DNA from: Nymphaea colorata
Taxonomy: Eukaryota; Streptophyta; Magnoliopsida; Nymphaeales; Nymphaeaceae
Assembly (NCBI RefSeq): GCF_008831285.2
Contig: NC_045138.2
Location: 8,213,205 to 8,277,204 of the forward strand
DNA: 64,000 nt
Direction: 5' to 3'
Shown here: positions 12,623-24,119 of the stretch, piece after piece
How positions within the stretch are numbered: position 1 is the first letter of the stretch
How the letters are laid out: each line of letters opens with the position of its first letter
The notes under the pieces: generated by a model
What the model saw: only the letters and a program-made list of their open reading frames with translations
Database searches by the model: none
What the model was told of the DNA's origin: nothing
Program-made: the position numbers and the translations under genes

Positions 12623-13765
12623 GCAAGAGTACCGTCTACCAATAATGAACTGAACTGGGGTACAGAGGATCCACCTCAGTACCATTCCAAGGGTAAGCAT
12701 GTTATAAATCCTGGAGTTCAACCAGTCTCCAAAAGGATGAAGCATTGGAAAAACCATGGAGAACATAACAACTGGAATAGAAAACATCCAGCTCCAAAGA
12801 AACTGGTTCCTGTAAATTCGTGTCTCATCCAGACGTGCATTTTCTCTGTGTCTTGGAGGAGCACACAAGCTTGCTTTATAGAAGTGTGATCCGTGGCCAG
12901 CTCCTTGAATGCACTCAATTAGTGACCTAGGGCCAGTCAGATCCGGATCATATATAATGGTGACTCTGCTTCCTGGCAAGTCCAATTCCACATGGCTTAC
13001 GCCCGATGTCGACTCAAGTGCAGCCTGAATATATCTGCCTTCTGTCTCAGAACTGAGTCCTTCAATTTTAAGATGCACTTTGTTCATCTCATCCCCAGAG
13101 CTTATGATATCCGCTTCAAAACCTGCGGAGTCAACAGCTTGCATTAGCTGTTCAGGATTGGTCACACTGGGATCAAAATGGATTCTTGCTTCCTCAATAG
13201 CTAGGCCAACAACAGCTTTTTTTACTCCATCAACCATCATAAGGGATCGCTCTATAGACTCAGAGCAGCTGGTACAAGCCATCCCTATGATTCTGAGTCG
13301 ACATACTGCTATATCTTGTAAATCCAACATCTCCACCTGGAATCCTGAATCTTCTATAGCTTCTTTTATTTCTTTGACCTGTTAGATATTAAAAAGTTGT
13401 CATTACTTGGAGTGCATCCCATGAAGTCTAACAATTCATGGCTTCAATCTTAATGGAGAAGCAAGAAAATGTAATCATTAGTGAAATTAAAGCTAACAAA
13501 ACTGACTCACATTAATAATCTCAGGTGTGTATCTGACAAGAACCTGGCCTTGAAGGATCGACACTGCAACATTAATAATACCTGGAAGATTTCTCACTGA
13601 AGACTCAATGGATGAAGCACAAGTGGCACATTCAATGCCTCGAATTTTAAACACGGCATTTTTTATAATACCACTTTTCTTTGGTGATGCCTCAGGCAAG
13701 GGAACTACCACAGTGTCAGAAGAAGGTAGAAGAGGTTTGTGGAGATTTTTGTCTTCTAGGTCCAT
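7110..13765 (-). CDS. HMA5: P1B-1 copper-transporting ATPase, HMA5-like (rice HMA4-type), 8 exons
   Basis: Exons (minus strand) are 13765-13511, 13378-12633, 11813-11342, 11255-11088, 10763-10509, 10332-10210, 9415-8930 and 7532-7110. They join without frame breaks to 976 codons including the stop (975 residues). The protein pumps Cu(I) across membranes using ATP; HMA5-type pumps act in root copper export or vacuolar sequestration. N-terminal metal-binding domains carry CATC (46-49) and CTSC (120-123). A third HMA fold (about 186-250) lacks CxxC, as in close relatives. TGE is at 478-480, the transmembrane CPC site at 595-597, phosphorylated DKTGT at 639-643, SEHP at 676-679 and GDGINDSP at 845-852. 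YN (910-911) and MAASS (939-943) are the Cu-type signatures of the last membrane helices. Length is close to the family norm of about 980. I chose the ATG at 13763-13765; no in-frame ATG lies upstream before a likely leader-intron acceptor at about 13784. All introns are GT-AG except intron 5 (GC-AG). The gene appears functional. Assignment to the HMA5 clade is by eye. Confidence 0.96.
8160..8660. repeat. Repeat-like insertion inside ATPase intron 7
   Basis: Within the 1397-bp intron 7 (7533-8929) this stretch differs from its AT-rich surroundings. It has GC-richer sequence around 8230-8340 and three degenerate copies of a tandem motif of about 28-30 bp of the form gtctgtcgyccttttYaaaggaYgaccag between about 8398 and 8482. 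No coding potential. It is probably an old insertion, class unknown. Confidence 0.45.
10333..10508 (-). other. GC-AG intron (intron 5 of the copper ATPase gene)
   Basis: On the minus strand the exon ends CATAAG and the intron begins gcaagt. The acceptor is aatttcag before GTGAAGGCTGTC. The reading frame (H-K then [11 protein letters not shown]) requires this junction, and no GT gives an in-frame alternative nearby. AAG|gcaagt is the usual strong context of U2-type GC donors. Confidence 0.9.
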
Positions 13766-15130
13766 CCCCTTTCTCCAGAGCTGCAAATCAATCTGCTTTA
13801 AAACATTTTAAGTTTGAATCAGTAAATGCAAATCTAAGACCTAATCGTCACATATTTCACAATGACTTTTTGATAAAATATCCCTTTCTTCAAATCATAT
13901 ATGTAATTTACAAACAACATAGAAACAAGAGCCACAAAATTTAGTAGAGAAGAGAACATTATGCAAAACTCATGCCAAATGCTTTCAACTATGTGACATG
14001 GACACTTCTGAAAGGTTGACGCACCCATGTCAACAGGCCTGAACATGGGCGCAGACATGGATGCAGGTCAGCACAAGGCCTAGAGAAGGATTTTCAGCAT
14101 ATCAGAGGCTGTATCCAACCATTTTCAGACTCCTGTACATCCGAGAGGTGTCTGCATCTCCAAAGAACCTGTTTCCTTCAACAGCATATATTTTCTTTTC
14201 TCCTGAAAACCCTCCTATCTCCAGTGGTTCTTTTCTGCCCTTCAGCAACAGATACTCCATTACTCTATCCGTCCATCCTGCTCTTTGCTGTCTCCCTCTG
14301 TTCTCAGCCTATATAAATTTTTTTTTTTGGCATGCAATGGTATGATTGTGTTATCAATTTAATTATATGATATGCATGCATGATCAAGTTTTGCTCAGAA
14401 ATGTAATGCTATGGTACACATTCTTAATTTACTTTTCATATGAACTTATCAGTCTAAGTCTCTGATTGTGAATTTTCTAACGTTCTTACTGTCTGCTAAT
14501 TCTTTTTTTATGATACAAAAAAGTTTGATTTCTGCAGCCTTTAATGTGTTTCTTTTTTTTTTTTGTGTATTCTCTTTAATATGTCTTTTCAGCTTCATTT
14601 ACATGCTAAATAAATTGGACGCATGTCAATGCCAGTAACTGATCTGTTTTGGACCTTTTGTTTGTTTCTGGATATCGCAATATATATGTAATATGTGTAT
14701 ATTTTTGCCGCCATGCTACCTTCATGTTCTTGCTTCTAAATATTGAAATCTTCTTGTATTTCTCACTGGACCTTTAAAATTTCTCTGAATAAGCTATAGC
14801 AAGGTTTAGCATATGTGACTGGTAGTGCAGTTTTACTACCTAACTTGTTTTATGAAACTTCGTCTGTTTCTTACTTTTCCTAGAAATTTCATTCCTTTGA
14901 ACCTATATCAAGATATTTCATTAATTTTTTTGGTTTTATTATATTCAGTATGTAAGGTTTCTCATAACTTATATCAACTTCGTTGTCTTCTCCTTTTATA
15001 TATGCAACTATAGGAGAACTGCAATATTTTAGTAATTTTGTTTCATTTTTTATGTACTTTCTTTATTATTTCTTTCTTTATGTAGCTTCTTTGAGCCTTC
15101 CATGCAATTGTAAGTTTTTACTTTTCACTT
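13766..15130 (-). promoter_or_regulatory. Upstream region (possible leader intron) of the copper ATPase gene
   Basis: The sequence gatttgcag just upstream of the start codon (about 13784-13792, minus strand) looks like a 3' splice site, so the 5' leader may be interrupted by an intron. The interval is AT-rich with T-homopolymers on the plus strand. No gene was recognised. Confidence 0.35.
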
Positions 15131-15639
15131 TTCAAATATAATGGCTGATCAATGGAAGGCAGTTGCAAGCTCTCATATAGCATAATAGCAAGCTCCAGTG
15201 GCAATGTCAATACTATTGCTGCAACTGAAATAGGTTCTTCTCAGCCACTTTGGAGTATGTCACATAAGGAGAAAAAGCTAATAATGATGTCAACAGTTTG
15301 TTTTCCTTTGCAATTTATGTCATTGATAGTTTACTGGTTCCTGCACGTCTTATATAACATCTCTTGCAAATACATGGCTATGGAATTAGGGGATGCAAAG
15401 CAGTTGATAAAGACATGTTGATTTGAAAAAAGAACAAGGGGCTGCTGATTTGAAAAACCGTTCTGTAAAATCAATTGAACTATCTTTTTTTTTTTAATAT
15501 TTCCTGAGAAAGTAGAGGTACTACGAAAAAAAAAAGATGAATTGCAAATAAAACAATAAAATGAGCATTCAAAAGTATGGGGACAGCAAAGATGGAAGAA
15601 GGATTGACAGGTTCCCTTTTGCACGTTTACTTTCTTTCA

Positions 15640-16050
15640 ATGTGCCAGAGGTCCTTGTTGGGAAAATGTAGTTACAGTTTGGCTAAGAGCAATTTAGCTG
15701 GTTATATGCCCCTAGCTTAGAGAAATTGAAAACTTTAATCCTTGCAAAAGAGAAAGCAAACATCAAATTTACTAGAGAAAAAAATTCCTTGAAACAATCT
15801 GGAGTATCTTTCATTTTTTATGGCAGGCCCTCAGGTCCTTCTTTATCAAATTCTGTAAGGCTATCACTACTGAATGAGAATGATGATGTGATGACATTGA
15901 GGATGAGAATGATCTTAATATATGAAGGCATTAACGTAGCTAAGATTATCAATGGAGACAATGATGATGAAGCTGTTATGGAAAGTGAAGGCACTATTAG
16001 ATGTAATGATGGAGCTGTTACAGAAAAAAAAGTTGTAATTATCTACTCCT
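15640..16050 (+). pseudogene. hAT-superfamily transposase fossil (DUF659-like region)
   Basis: Around 15699-15840 the plus strand reads YAPSLEKLKTLILAKEKANI, then KNSLKQSGVSFIFYGR and a following LSN. This parallels the plant hAT transposase arrangement in which a Y-x-P-P-S-x-x-x-L-R-T-x-L-L segment is followed by a G-V-S-I strand, a D-G-W motif and L-I-N. Here the D-G-W is changed (Y-G-R), so the catalytic strand is lost. A downstream stretch rich in Asp/Glu (to about 16050) resembles the acidic inter-domain sequence. Frames upstream are broken. It is inactive, and no terminal repeats were located. Confidence 0.5.
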
Positions 16051-16059
16051 AAAATGAAG

Positions 16060-17150
16060 GAGTAGATTTAGCTTCCTCCTCGATTAAATAAGGATGTTAT
16101 TTATATTTTATACTATGGATTCAAGGTCCATAAAGGCCTTTCCGTGGGTAAAGAAATATCTCCACGTTAAACTCTTCGTGTTCTTTGATATATGTTCTTC
16201 TATGCTACCGCATAGCATCTCCAACCAACTGAGGAGGACAGGGGAACATGAGCAAGGCCTAAAATGATCATAAGATGTATAGATCATTCAACTTTCTTAT
16301 CGACATCATTTGCATGGATATGAAGGATCTAGACAACAAGACGTGCAGAAGTGTTCTTATTCTCGAGAAAATCTCGAGTTGAAAAAAATACCTTCTCTTA
16401 AAGACGCACGCATGTAAACGAATTCTTATCGTGATAAAAAAACATAGTATTTTCAAAGTAATCAAAATTTTAGTAAATGACGCCCTTCTTGCATTATGTC
16501 ACATGTTGAAAAAAGCGATAGCAATCAAACATGTGACCTCATAACCCTGTTTCTAATATCCGAAAAACAGTAAAGATAACAAACAGGCACATACCCAACA
16601 TCTCAAGTTCCCTTGGAGATAAAAAGAAACATCAAAAGTAGAACATACCAAAAAGAGAAACCCCAAAAACATGCACAACCAAATACCACGACTTCTGTTA
16701 CCGAATTCAATTACGAAGTTTCTCAGACATTTCAAGAAGTCCATCGTGAGTCAATGATATTCACACACTCTGATTTCTCGTCTTTATTTTTTGGGTCAGA
16801 CTCGAGGCAAGTCGTAACATGAATTAACCAAAAACAAACCCTTCGATTGCACAGCATCCCCAAACGGATTACAATAACAAACAGAAATAATCTTTAACCC
16901 GCCGCTCGCGTGAAAAACGTTAGCCTGGAAAAAGTTTTAGGCCATCAGACGTCCACATGGACTCTGGAATTCAAGGTAGAAACCGAGATTCCTCATTTCT
17001 CACGCAGAACAATCCTTCCACCCCGAAGGAAGTCGAAATCGACCAAAAGTCGCAACGGATAAAGAATAACAAAAAGGAAAAGGAAAAAAAGAAACGACAG
17101 ATGAAGTCCAATAGCAAAAGAAATCAAACTGAACGTAGCAAAAGAAAGAA
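16060..17150. other. Intergenic, no recognised gene
   Basis: AT-rich sequence with scattered short ORFs on both strands that carry no domain signal. Confidence 0.4.
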
Positions 17151-17215
17151 AGAATGGCTCCAGGAAGGAGAGCTCCGAAACAAGAAGAGTGGACGAAGGG
17201 CCCAAGAACGCTACC

Positions 17216-17420
17216 TGGCTCGAGCGACTTGACACGTGACGGCCGAGATGGTCTATGCGCTTTCTGTGGCGAAGAGAGAGAGAGGGCGGGTGGGAAGACA
17301 AGTCGGGGCACCGAAGAAAAGCTGCAGGAATCCGTCAGAAAGATAATCTTCCCGACTCAACGAACGGATTAGAAAGAGAAGGAGAAAGAGAAATAAGGCG
17401 CGTAAGGTGTCGTTTTGATT
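17216..17420 (-). promoter_or_regulatory. Candidate noncoding first exon and promoter of the copper ATPase gene
   Basis: On the minus strand a CT-rich, GC-richer stretch ends in a good donor, GAGCCAG|gtagcg (17216/17215). It contains an ACGTG core (a G-box-like cacgtg near 17234). Together with the acceptor near 13784 it could form a 5'-leader intron of about 3.4 kb. This is inference from splice-site context only; transcripts would decide. Confidence 0.3.
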
Positions 17421-17766
17421 TTTCCGGGAAAGGCAATCCCTTGGCGTGGAAGTTTTCAATCTTTTTTGAATTTTCAAATTTGCTAACGTACCACTTTTGG
17501 TTTTTCCCGGCGGCGTGGTGGAAGGGGAGTAAGCAAACACAGCTTCACCGTCTTCTGGTCCAGAAAGCTCCACCACCACCCAGGGAGAGGGACCCAGTGC
17601 TGTCCCCCACTTGCAGACTTTTCTACTGCTGTACCGCCTGTATCCCACTTAATGATGCCTTTGGTTTAGGTCTAATTTCAGATCAGATTCAAAGTTCTTT
17701 CAATCACACATTTGAAAAACAACATGGTTGATGAGCCTAGGGTCCTTTTTTGTTTCTTCGCTGGCC

Positions 17767-17875
17767 TTTGGCAACAGTAACGGTTTGTTATTGTTCAGTT
17801 CATGAAACATTATGTTTCATGAATTTGCCCTAATTTATGAAATAACAGCAAACTGTTCTCATTGTCAAACAACCT
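17767..17875. mobile_element. MITE, family with TTTGgCAAyAGtAAC-type termini
   Basis: The left end tttggcaacagtaacggttt is an imperfect inverted copy of the right end (on the opposite strand, tttgacaatgagaacagttt). The interior has atgaaacattatgtttcatgaatt, itself a hairpin. The same layout recurs at 29346, 37116 and 42770. Confidence 0.55.
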
Positions 17876-17879
17876 TTAA

Positions 17880-19995
17880 AGCATAATATCATAATGTACT
17901 AAGACTTTTAGAGGAAAACTGAACATGTAATCGTGGTCTATGTTATAATCTCTTCCACCATATAAACTTCTATAGAACCAACGCTATGTGCCTTAATAAC
18001 CAACTAAAACCACAATATGTCTTCATCACATTTGCAGCAAAAGAGACAAAACATAAAGTTAACAATCATAATGCAAAGAAAAGGAAGAAGTGGAGTGTCA
18101 AAAAAAGTGAAAAAGGATGACATGGACTTTTGGAGCTCTCACAAAGTTGTGCCATATTATCTATACAAATATGTGATCTTCTTGGTTATTTGAAGGCTAC
18201 CCAACCAAGAGGCAACTGCAGACCACTTAGCAAAGCATCAGGTTATTCCCCCCTGGCCTGCTGCAATAGCTCGTGCCACTACCACGTGCCAGTGCTAAAG
18301 CAGACAAAGACAGGAAGCAAAAGGTGCTTCATTTCAGATATGCATTCCTTTTATCCTCTTTTTCCCTGCCCCAGCACAAGATGATGTCAATTCAAGCATT
18401 GGGTACACCAGCATAAATTGTGGGGACAGTCAAGCCTACCTAACATTGGTGGTAACTTTCATTTATATTTTTCCTATTATCTTAGGCTTTCATTCATTTG
18501 TTTTTTACTTTTCTAAATCAGGTTTTGAAGTAAAATATTAGTAATTTTAATTGATTTGAAGACATGACAAAGTAGCTTCTAACTTTGTAGTATATGAGCA
18601 TCCGCTCCTTTCTTTTTTTATAGAATTTCCAATTACAGTACACACATCGATGGCATAGCAAAAGGAACTTATGAAAGGCTGACACATAATGGATGTATAA
18701 AAATGATCTTCACGCATGATGCGTATCAGGCCCTTATCCTCAAAGTTCCTTTGAACTCTTCTAATTTAAGATAAAGCTTCTTCATGCCATGCCCTCCTCA
18801 TTCTCATGTCTACCAATTATAGCAAGCTGTTTAGGTGAATGACTATGGCAAGGGGAACAAATTATAAATCATAATTTGAAAGAGCTTGAGTCTTAGAGTG
18901 CTTTTCATGACAAATTCCAGTGTAGATCCATATATTTTGAATCATTCTTGTTCACATTGTGCCTTCAATGCATCATTTGCCATCTATGCATGCAAAACTG
19001 AAAGCTTGTCAAAAGTTTATAAGACATATGTCATGATAAACCATCATAAAGGAGTTTGAAAAACTGTTGCCTAGTATCATTCCTTTTGTTATGAACTTAG
19101 AACATATTTCAAAATTGTTGCCTTAGTAGCTTAGAAGGATAAGGCATGAGAAAGGGCAGTTAAATTATACTCGTGCGAGATGACAATTGGTGCTTTGCTA
19201 TCAACATGCCCCATAGTTGTTCATTTTCTATATTATCATGTGTCCCTTTCTATCACTTATCTTAATTTATTGATATTTCCTTGTGTCATCATTTGAGAGT
19301 AAAAACTGCATCTTCAAGGAGAGAGTTGAATCCAAAGTGTTCATTACCTTTATTGGAAAATCCCCTTTCACCTTAGCTGCCAAGGAACCCACCCGCATAG
19401 TGCTCTTGCGACCAGATGGTCATTGACTCCCCACCACAGTCCATTGATGAGAAAAGGTTACAGACTGAAATCTGTTTTATTGGGAGAACACCATGGATTA
19501 TCGTTCTAGAGGAGACTTTGATTGGACAAGCCTTATCATCAGATAGTTATATGTTGTTTTATCCATGATTCGCATAGAAGAATCATGCAGTATTCTTACA
19601 TAATGAATGGCCTGAAAAAGCTATGGACAGTGGTTTTTTTTAAAAAAAAAACTTAGATTCTCATTTTTAGGCACAGTTTATTTCCTTATGTGAGTTGATA
19701 GCGAGGAAAAGCTGAAATGTGTAACTTGGTGAGGTGAATGGAGGCTAGGTGACAACCTCCTTGCTGGCTGGCTCTGGTTGGAGGCTTGGAGATTGCCTAC
19801 TCAAAGAAGACAACCATTGGGTTTCTATTTGGTTACATTTACCTTGCCTCTCTATAATCACCCCAAATTTTTTCAAAAAGAATCTTCTTTTTTATTAAAA
19901 ACACAAAACCCAATTTTTGGATCTAAATTGGTCCAAAGCCACAATTCAAATCCAAATTAGGTCCAAAAACCCAAGTTCAAATCCAAATCAAGCAT
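17880..19995. other. Intergenic, no recognised gene
   Basis: AT-rich sequence. A plus-strand 84-codon ORF at 18130-18384 has no family features. From about 19780 the sequence becomes repeat-like (caatttttggatctaaattggtcc with near copies), leading into the tandem array at 20001. Confidence 0.4.
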
Positions 19996-20000
19996 TTGAG

Positions 20001-20419
20001 ACCCATTTGCCATTCCTTTTAACAAAAATGACTCCTTTTAGAGGGTGATTTTTGTCTTTTTGGTAAACAAGACCCATTTGTCCCCTCCTTTTTTACAACG
20101 AACCTCCTTTTATAGGGTAATTTTAGTCTTTTTTGGTAAACAAGACCCATTCGCCCCTCTTTTTTTACAAAGAACCTCATTTTAGAAGGTAATTTTGGTC
20201 TTTTTGATAAAAAGTCTCATTTACCCCTTCTTTTTTACAAAGAACCTTCTTTTACAAGGTAATTTTGGTCTTTTTGGTAAACAAGACTCATTTGCCCCTC
20301 TTTTTTTTATGAAGAACCTCCTTTTAGAGGGTAATTTTGGTTTTTTTGGTAAACAAGACCCATTTGTTCATTCTTTTTGACAAAGAACCTCCTTTTAAAG
20401 GGCGATTTTGGTCTTTTAC
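20001..20419. repeat. Six-copy tandem array, 70-73 bp unit
   Basis: Units start at 20001, 20072, 20145, 20215, 20286 and 20358. The consensus begins acccatttgcccctc, runs through a T-rich stretch and acaaagaacctcctttta, and ends ggtctttttggtaaacaag. Copies differ by a few substitutions each. About 40 bp beyond the last copy lies ctttataaatac (near 20457-20468), a TATA-like motif followed by a CT-rich leader-like stretch. The array therefore sits where upstream repeats lie in many plant LTR promoters. Confidence 0.92.
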
Positions 20420-22669
20420 AAAAAAAATTCAAATTTTGGGTTATGGCTCCAAAACCCTTTATAAATACCCCCACTTCCCCCTCTTGAGTAAGATTGGTCT
20501 TTGGGAGAAACTCTAGTGTATTCTCACTTGAAAACTTAGAGTTTCTCTTGAGCTCTCTATCTCTCCTTCCTTCTCTTTCCATTTCTCTCAAACTTGGAGC
20601 AAGCCATAACCCTCTTGGAGGCATCATCTTGGAGATTCACTCAAGGGGATCTTTAAGCTAAGGTGTTCATTTTCTCTAAGTCTTTCTCATTTAGAGGTAT
20701 GTACACTCTATTCTTTATTTTTTTTCTTCACTTCTTCATCTTCCCATGGTCATATGAGATAGCTCTCACTCTCTATTTTATAGTCAAGAGGCTATACTCG
20801 AGAGCACCAGGAGCATGAGAAGATAAGATAATCTTTCATTCTATAATTAAATCATGTTATTCATTTTCTCAAATATAATCTTCTTGTTGTTGCTCTTTCC
20901 TTTCTTGAATATAGACTTCTTTTGTTTCCTCATTTTCTTCTCATCTTCCTCTCCCCATGGCCAAAGGAGATAGCACTCAATCTCTTTTTTTTAGAGAAGT
21001 GGCTATACTCAAGTGCACCGGGAGCATGAAAAGATGAGATGATCTTTCATTTCATAGTTACTTCATGCCCTCCCTCCTAGTTGAATCTTTCTTTTTCCAT
21101 CTCTCTCTCTCTATCTCTCTCTCTCTCTCTCTTTCCTTCCTTGAATATTGTCTATATATTATCCATGTATAGTTGTTTGGTTTTTCATTTATATGTAAAT
21201 GTATGGTGGAAATGAGAGTGTGGTTTGGGGATTCTTTATCTTCATATTGATTTTTGAGGTTGGGACTTGTCCAACCTGGAGAAACCCTCACAAATATGTA
21301 CATGTTAATATGCATTTGCATGGCATTTCGCGTTAGTTTCCTTTTAATCATCCCATTAGAAACCCTAATGAGTATCTTATTGTATGATTTGTTTTCTTCT
21401 ATACCCAACGGTGGAAGAAATATATCCCTTGTGGCAAACTAAATCATAACATTCTATGTTTTTATATAAATCATATTTTCCAAAACATTTTCAAAAGAAA
21501 TCTCTCTAATGCAGCCTTGGATACTTACCTTAGGCTCTTGCATGAGTCCAAGCTCCCTTCCGGCCTATATCAAAATTTGAAATCGGCCATTTTCAAATCA
21601 TTCCTTTATTTTCATATTCATGAAAACGTATGCGTATATACACGTCATATACGTATACATGCACATGAATATCTTTCTTTGTTGTTTCTCTTTCTATGAT
21701 TTAACATACTTTTATAAACTCTCGTATACATATATATAAATATATACATATGTACGTGTATTCCATTTTAAAATTTCTCTTCTTCTTTTTAAAATGATCT
21801 TCTCTTCTCTACTTGATATAAATATCATTTTCATAAGCTTTCATATATGTATACAAATACATATCTTTCTTTTTCAAAACATGTGACTTTATGATTTTGA
21901 AGATCTTTTTCTTTTCCTATATCCCTCTTTTGGGATGTAGTCCTTTATCTTTTCTATTCTTTCAATATCTTACCATTTAAGATTTTAATTTTTCATTTGC
22001 CGACTTCATCAAGACCACAAACCACCCAATATTGGATTCATGTTTGATGGTCTACAATCACAATTCATTTTCAAAAACTTTTTCTTCATATATATGATAT
22101 TTACAAAAACAAAAATCTTACATGTATGTTATGGTAGAAATGCATCTAGATGAATGTTATGGTATGAATGAATGATTTTCTCTTACAATCATATAAGATC
22201 AATGCATCCATTCATTTTCACTCACTCAATATCACAAATGAGCACAAACACATCTCTAAAAGAATTTAAGCAAGATGAGATGGAGCTCTAACTAGGTGGT
22301 AACCGAATTAGAGCAAAATCTCAAGCCTATTTAAAGTCTTAAGAGAACACTAAAATTACTTCAAAATGATTCCCCAAGCTTTTCAAATGATATTTAAAAG
22401 ATTTCCCAACTCTAGTTTTCATTAAAATGTTTCACATTCTCAAGCAACTCTTCAAGAACCTTTTCAAAAGTTTGAAACATCAAACTTTCAATATTTTTCT
22501 ACACCGCATATAAAATCAAAGAGATATTCAAGTTAAAACGAAATGCATCAATAATAAACATATCCCTTGGGTTGATTACCCTTGGTAAAGGCGCCGGGAA
22601 CGGTCGACCCTCATACCGACGGGCGAATCCCTTTCTTTCCTATTTCAAAACAAAAACTCATTTTTCTGG
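20420..22669 (+). mobile_element. Probable LTR / leader of an LTR retrotransposon, no ORF
   Basis: The sequence runs from the TATA-like motif into CT-rich leader sequence. It contains two diverged copies of a roughly 105-bp block (about 20740-20845 and 20945-21060; shared core ggctatactcRagWgcaccRggagcatga). A long AT-rich stretch follows, then cccttggtaaaggcgccgggaacggtc (split here: key words aaaggcgccgg, near 22587), wording often seen at the inner side of plant Ty3-type LTRs. No gag or pol was found. Class and boundaries are inferred. Confidence 0.4.
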
Positions 22670-22893
22670 AGCACTCCAAAAGCAAACCAAAAATTTTGGG
22701 GATGCAAACACTCCCACTACCCCTGTCAAACAGAAACATATACAAGGATATTATAGAGGCATTATGAGGTGTTTTCCTTCAAGCACTCCAAAAGCAAAAC
22801 AAAAATTTTGGGGATGCAAACACTCCCACTACCCCTGTCAAACAGAAACATATACAAGGATATTATAGAGGCATTATGAGGTGTTTTCCTTCA
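22670..22893. repeat. 112-bp tandem duplication
   Basis: Two head-to-tail copies, 22670-22781 and 22782-22893, beginning agcactccaaaagc and ending gaggtgttttccttca. They appear to differ at only one or two positions, so the duplication is recent. It lies at the right side of the LTR-like region. Confidence 0.95.
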
Positions 22894-23860
22894 CGAAAAT
22901 AAGCTAACCTATATGAAATTTTGAACAAGTTTTGCAATGATCAATATCAAAGTTCCCTTAGTTTTGACCCAAAACCTAACTCTCCTTGTTGCTATGTGTA
23001 ATGATGTCGTTTTTGCAAGATATTGTTTTTGAATCTTCAATCAAATATTGCATAAAATGTAAAGTCAGCATATACTTGATAGAAAATTGCATGGTAGGTG
23101 TGGAGTTGTTTTCATTGTAGAAAAGTGCAAGACTGATTGATAGAGTATGGTCTTCAGTGAAAAACTCAAGGAGATTCAATAATTCTATGCAAGGAAGTAA
23201 GCAAGGAGAGGTCCTAAAAAAATGCTAGCAGCAAAGGGCAGACTAGAAAAGTATGAAGATAATGTTAGAAGTAACTGATTTAATGTTTTAGCATAAGTAG
23301 ACGATGAAAAGAATGAATGAGAAGTCACATCGGCAATGTTTTCCTGAGGAGGCCTTAACTCCTTCTCACTAGGCAAATATTCAAGATGAAGGTGATAGCA
23401 ATTTTAGCGGGAGTCTGCTCAAGGCAAATAATGAAAACCTCAACTTGCTCATTGAGGTGTCGATTGAGGAGAAATCCCTTTCAGGTGCTCCATTAATTCA
23501 GTCTCCTTTATTAAATGCAATCCCATTTCTAATGTCTTTGGTAAAATACTACTATAATCAATACATAAGGAAACATTAGAAGACATTCCATTTGGTTTCT
23601 CTATCTCTCTTCTCCAATCCAGTAATCCGTCCACTATGATTTACACAAATAAGGGAAAGGGAGAGTTGATGCATCAAACAAGTAGCGCATTGGTACTCAG
23701 TCATCATTTGGTAAAAGCTTTAGGAAAAAAAAACTTGAGCATCTTAATGGTTCCATCTCCAAAAGGAGAATAAAACCAATGCCCCTGTATACTTCATTTC
23801 AATTCATTACTCTTAAATTTACTGCTAATATGCAGAAGAAACAAATCAGTTTTGATGAAG
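22894..23860. other. Intergenic, no recognised gene
   Basis: AT-rich sequence with short unsupported ORFs. Nothing was recognised before the LINE fragments that start near 23865. Confidence 0.4.
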
Positions 23861-23864
23861 ATGA

Positions 23865-24060
23865 GAGGTTGTCACTTTCACAGTGCATGAAGAAGGGAGA
23901 TTAACTACATACATGTCCTTTGTATATGCCAAGTGTACACTGGCTGAAAGGAGGGAGCTGTGGAGGTTCCTAGTTCTAGTGTTAGAAGGGATGATCTTGA
24001 AGATGAAGGTCGTGTCTTCTCTACCCAGACTCAAGAAATGCAGAGAGTCCAACTCCAACT
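23865..24060 (+). pseudogene. LINE (L1-type) endonuclease fragment A
   Basis: The plus strand reads SFVYAKCTLAERRELWRFL near 23910-23975. This is the plant L1 endonuclease signature F-V-Y-A-x-C ... R-x-x-L-W-x-x-L. It stops within about 100 bp. A second endonuclease piece begins immediately downstream, so this fragment belongs to a separate or duplicated copy. Confidence 0.6.
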
Positions 24061-24119
24061 TAAAAAAAAATATGGATTCTGGAGATCCTAGTGGTCATAT
24101 AGATTAACTAATTTTCATC

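Noticed and set aside
18130-18384. 84-codon plus-strand ORF as a gene
   Set aside because: No domain, no start context, no splice partners, and no similarity that I could recognise.
20001-20419. CRISPR-like array
   Set aside because: The units are contiguous diverged tandem repeats of 70-73 bp with no spacers, in a plant genome.
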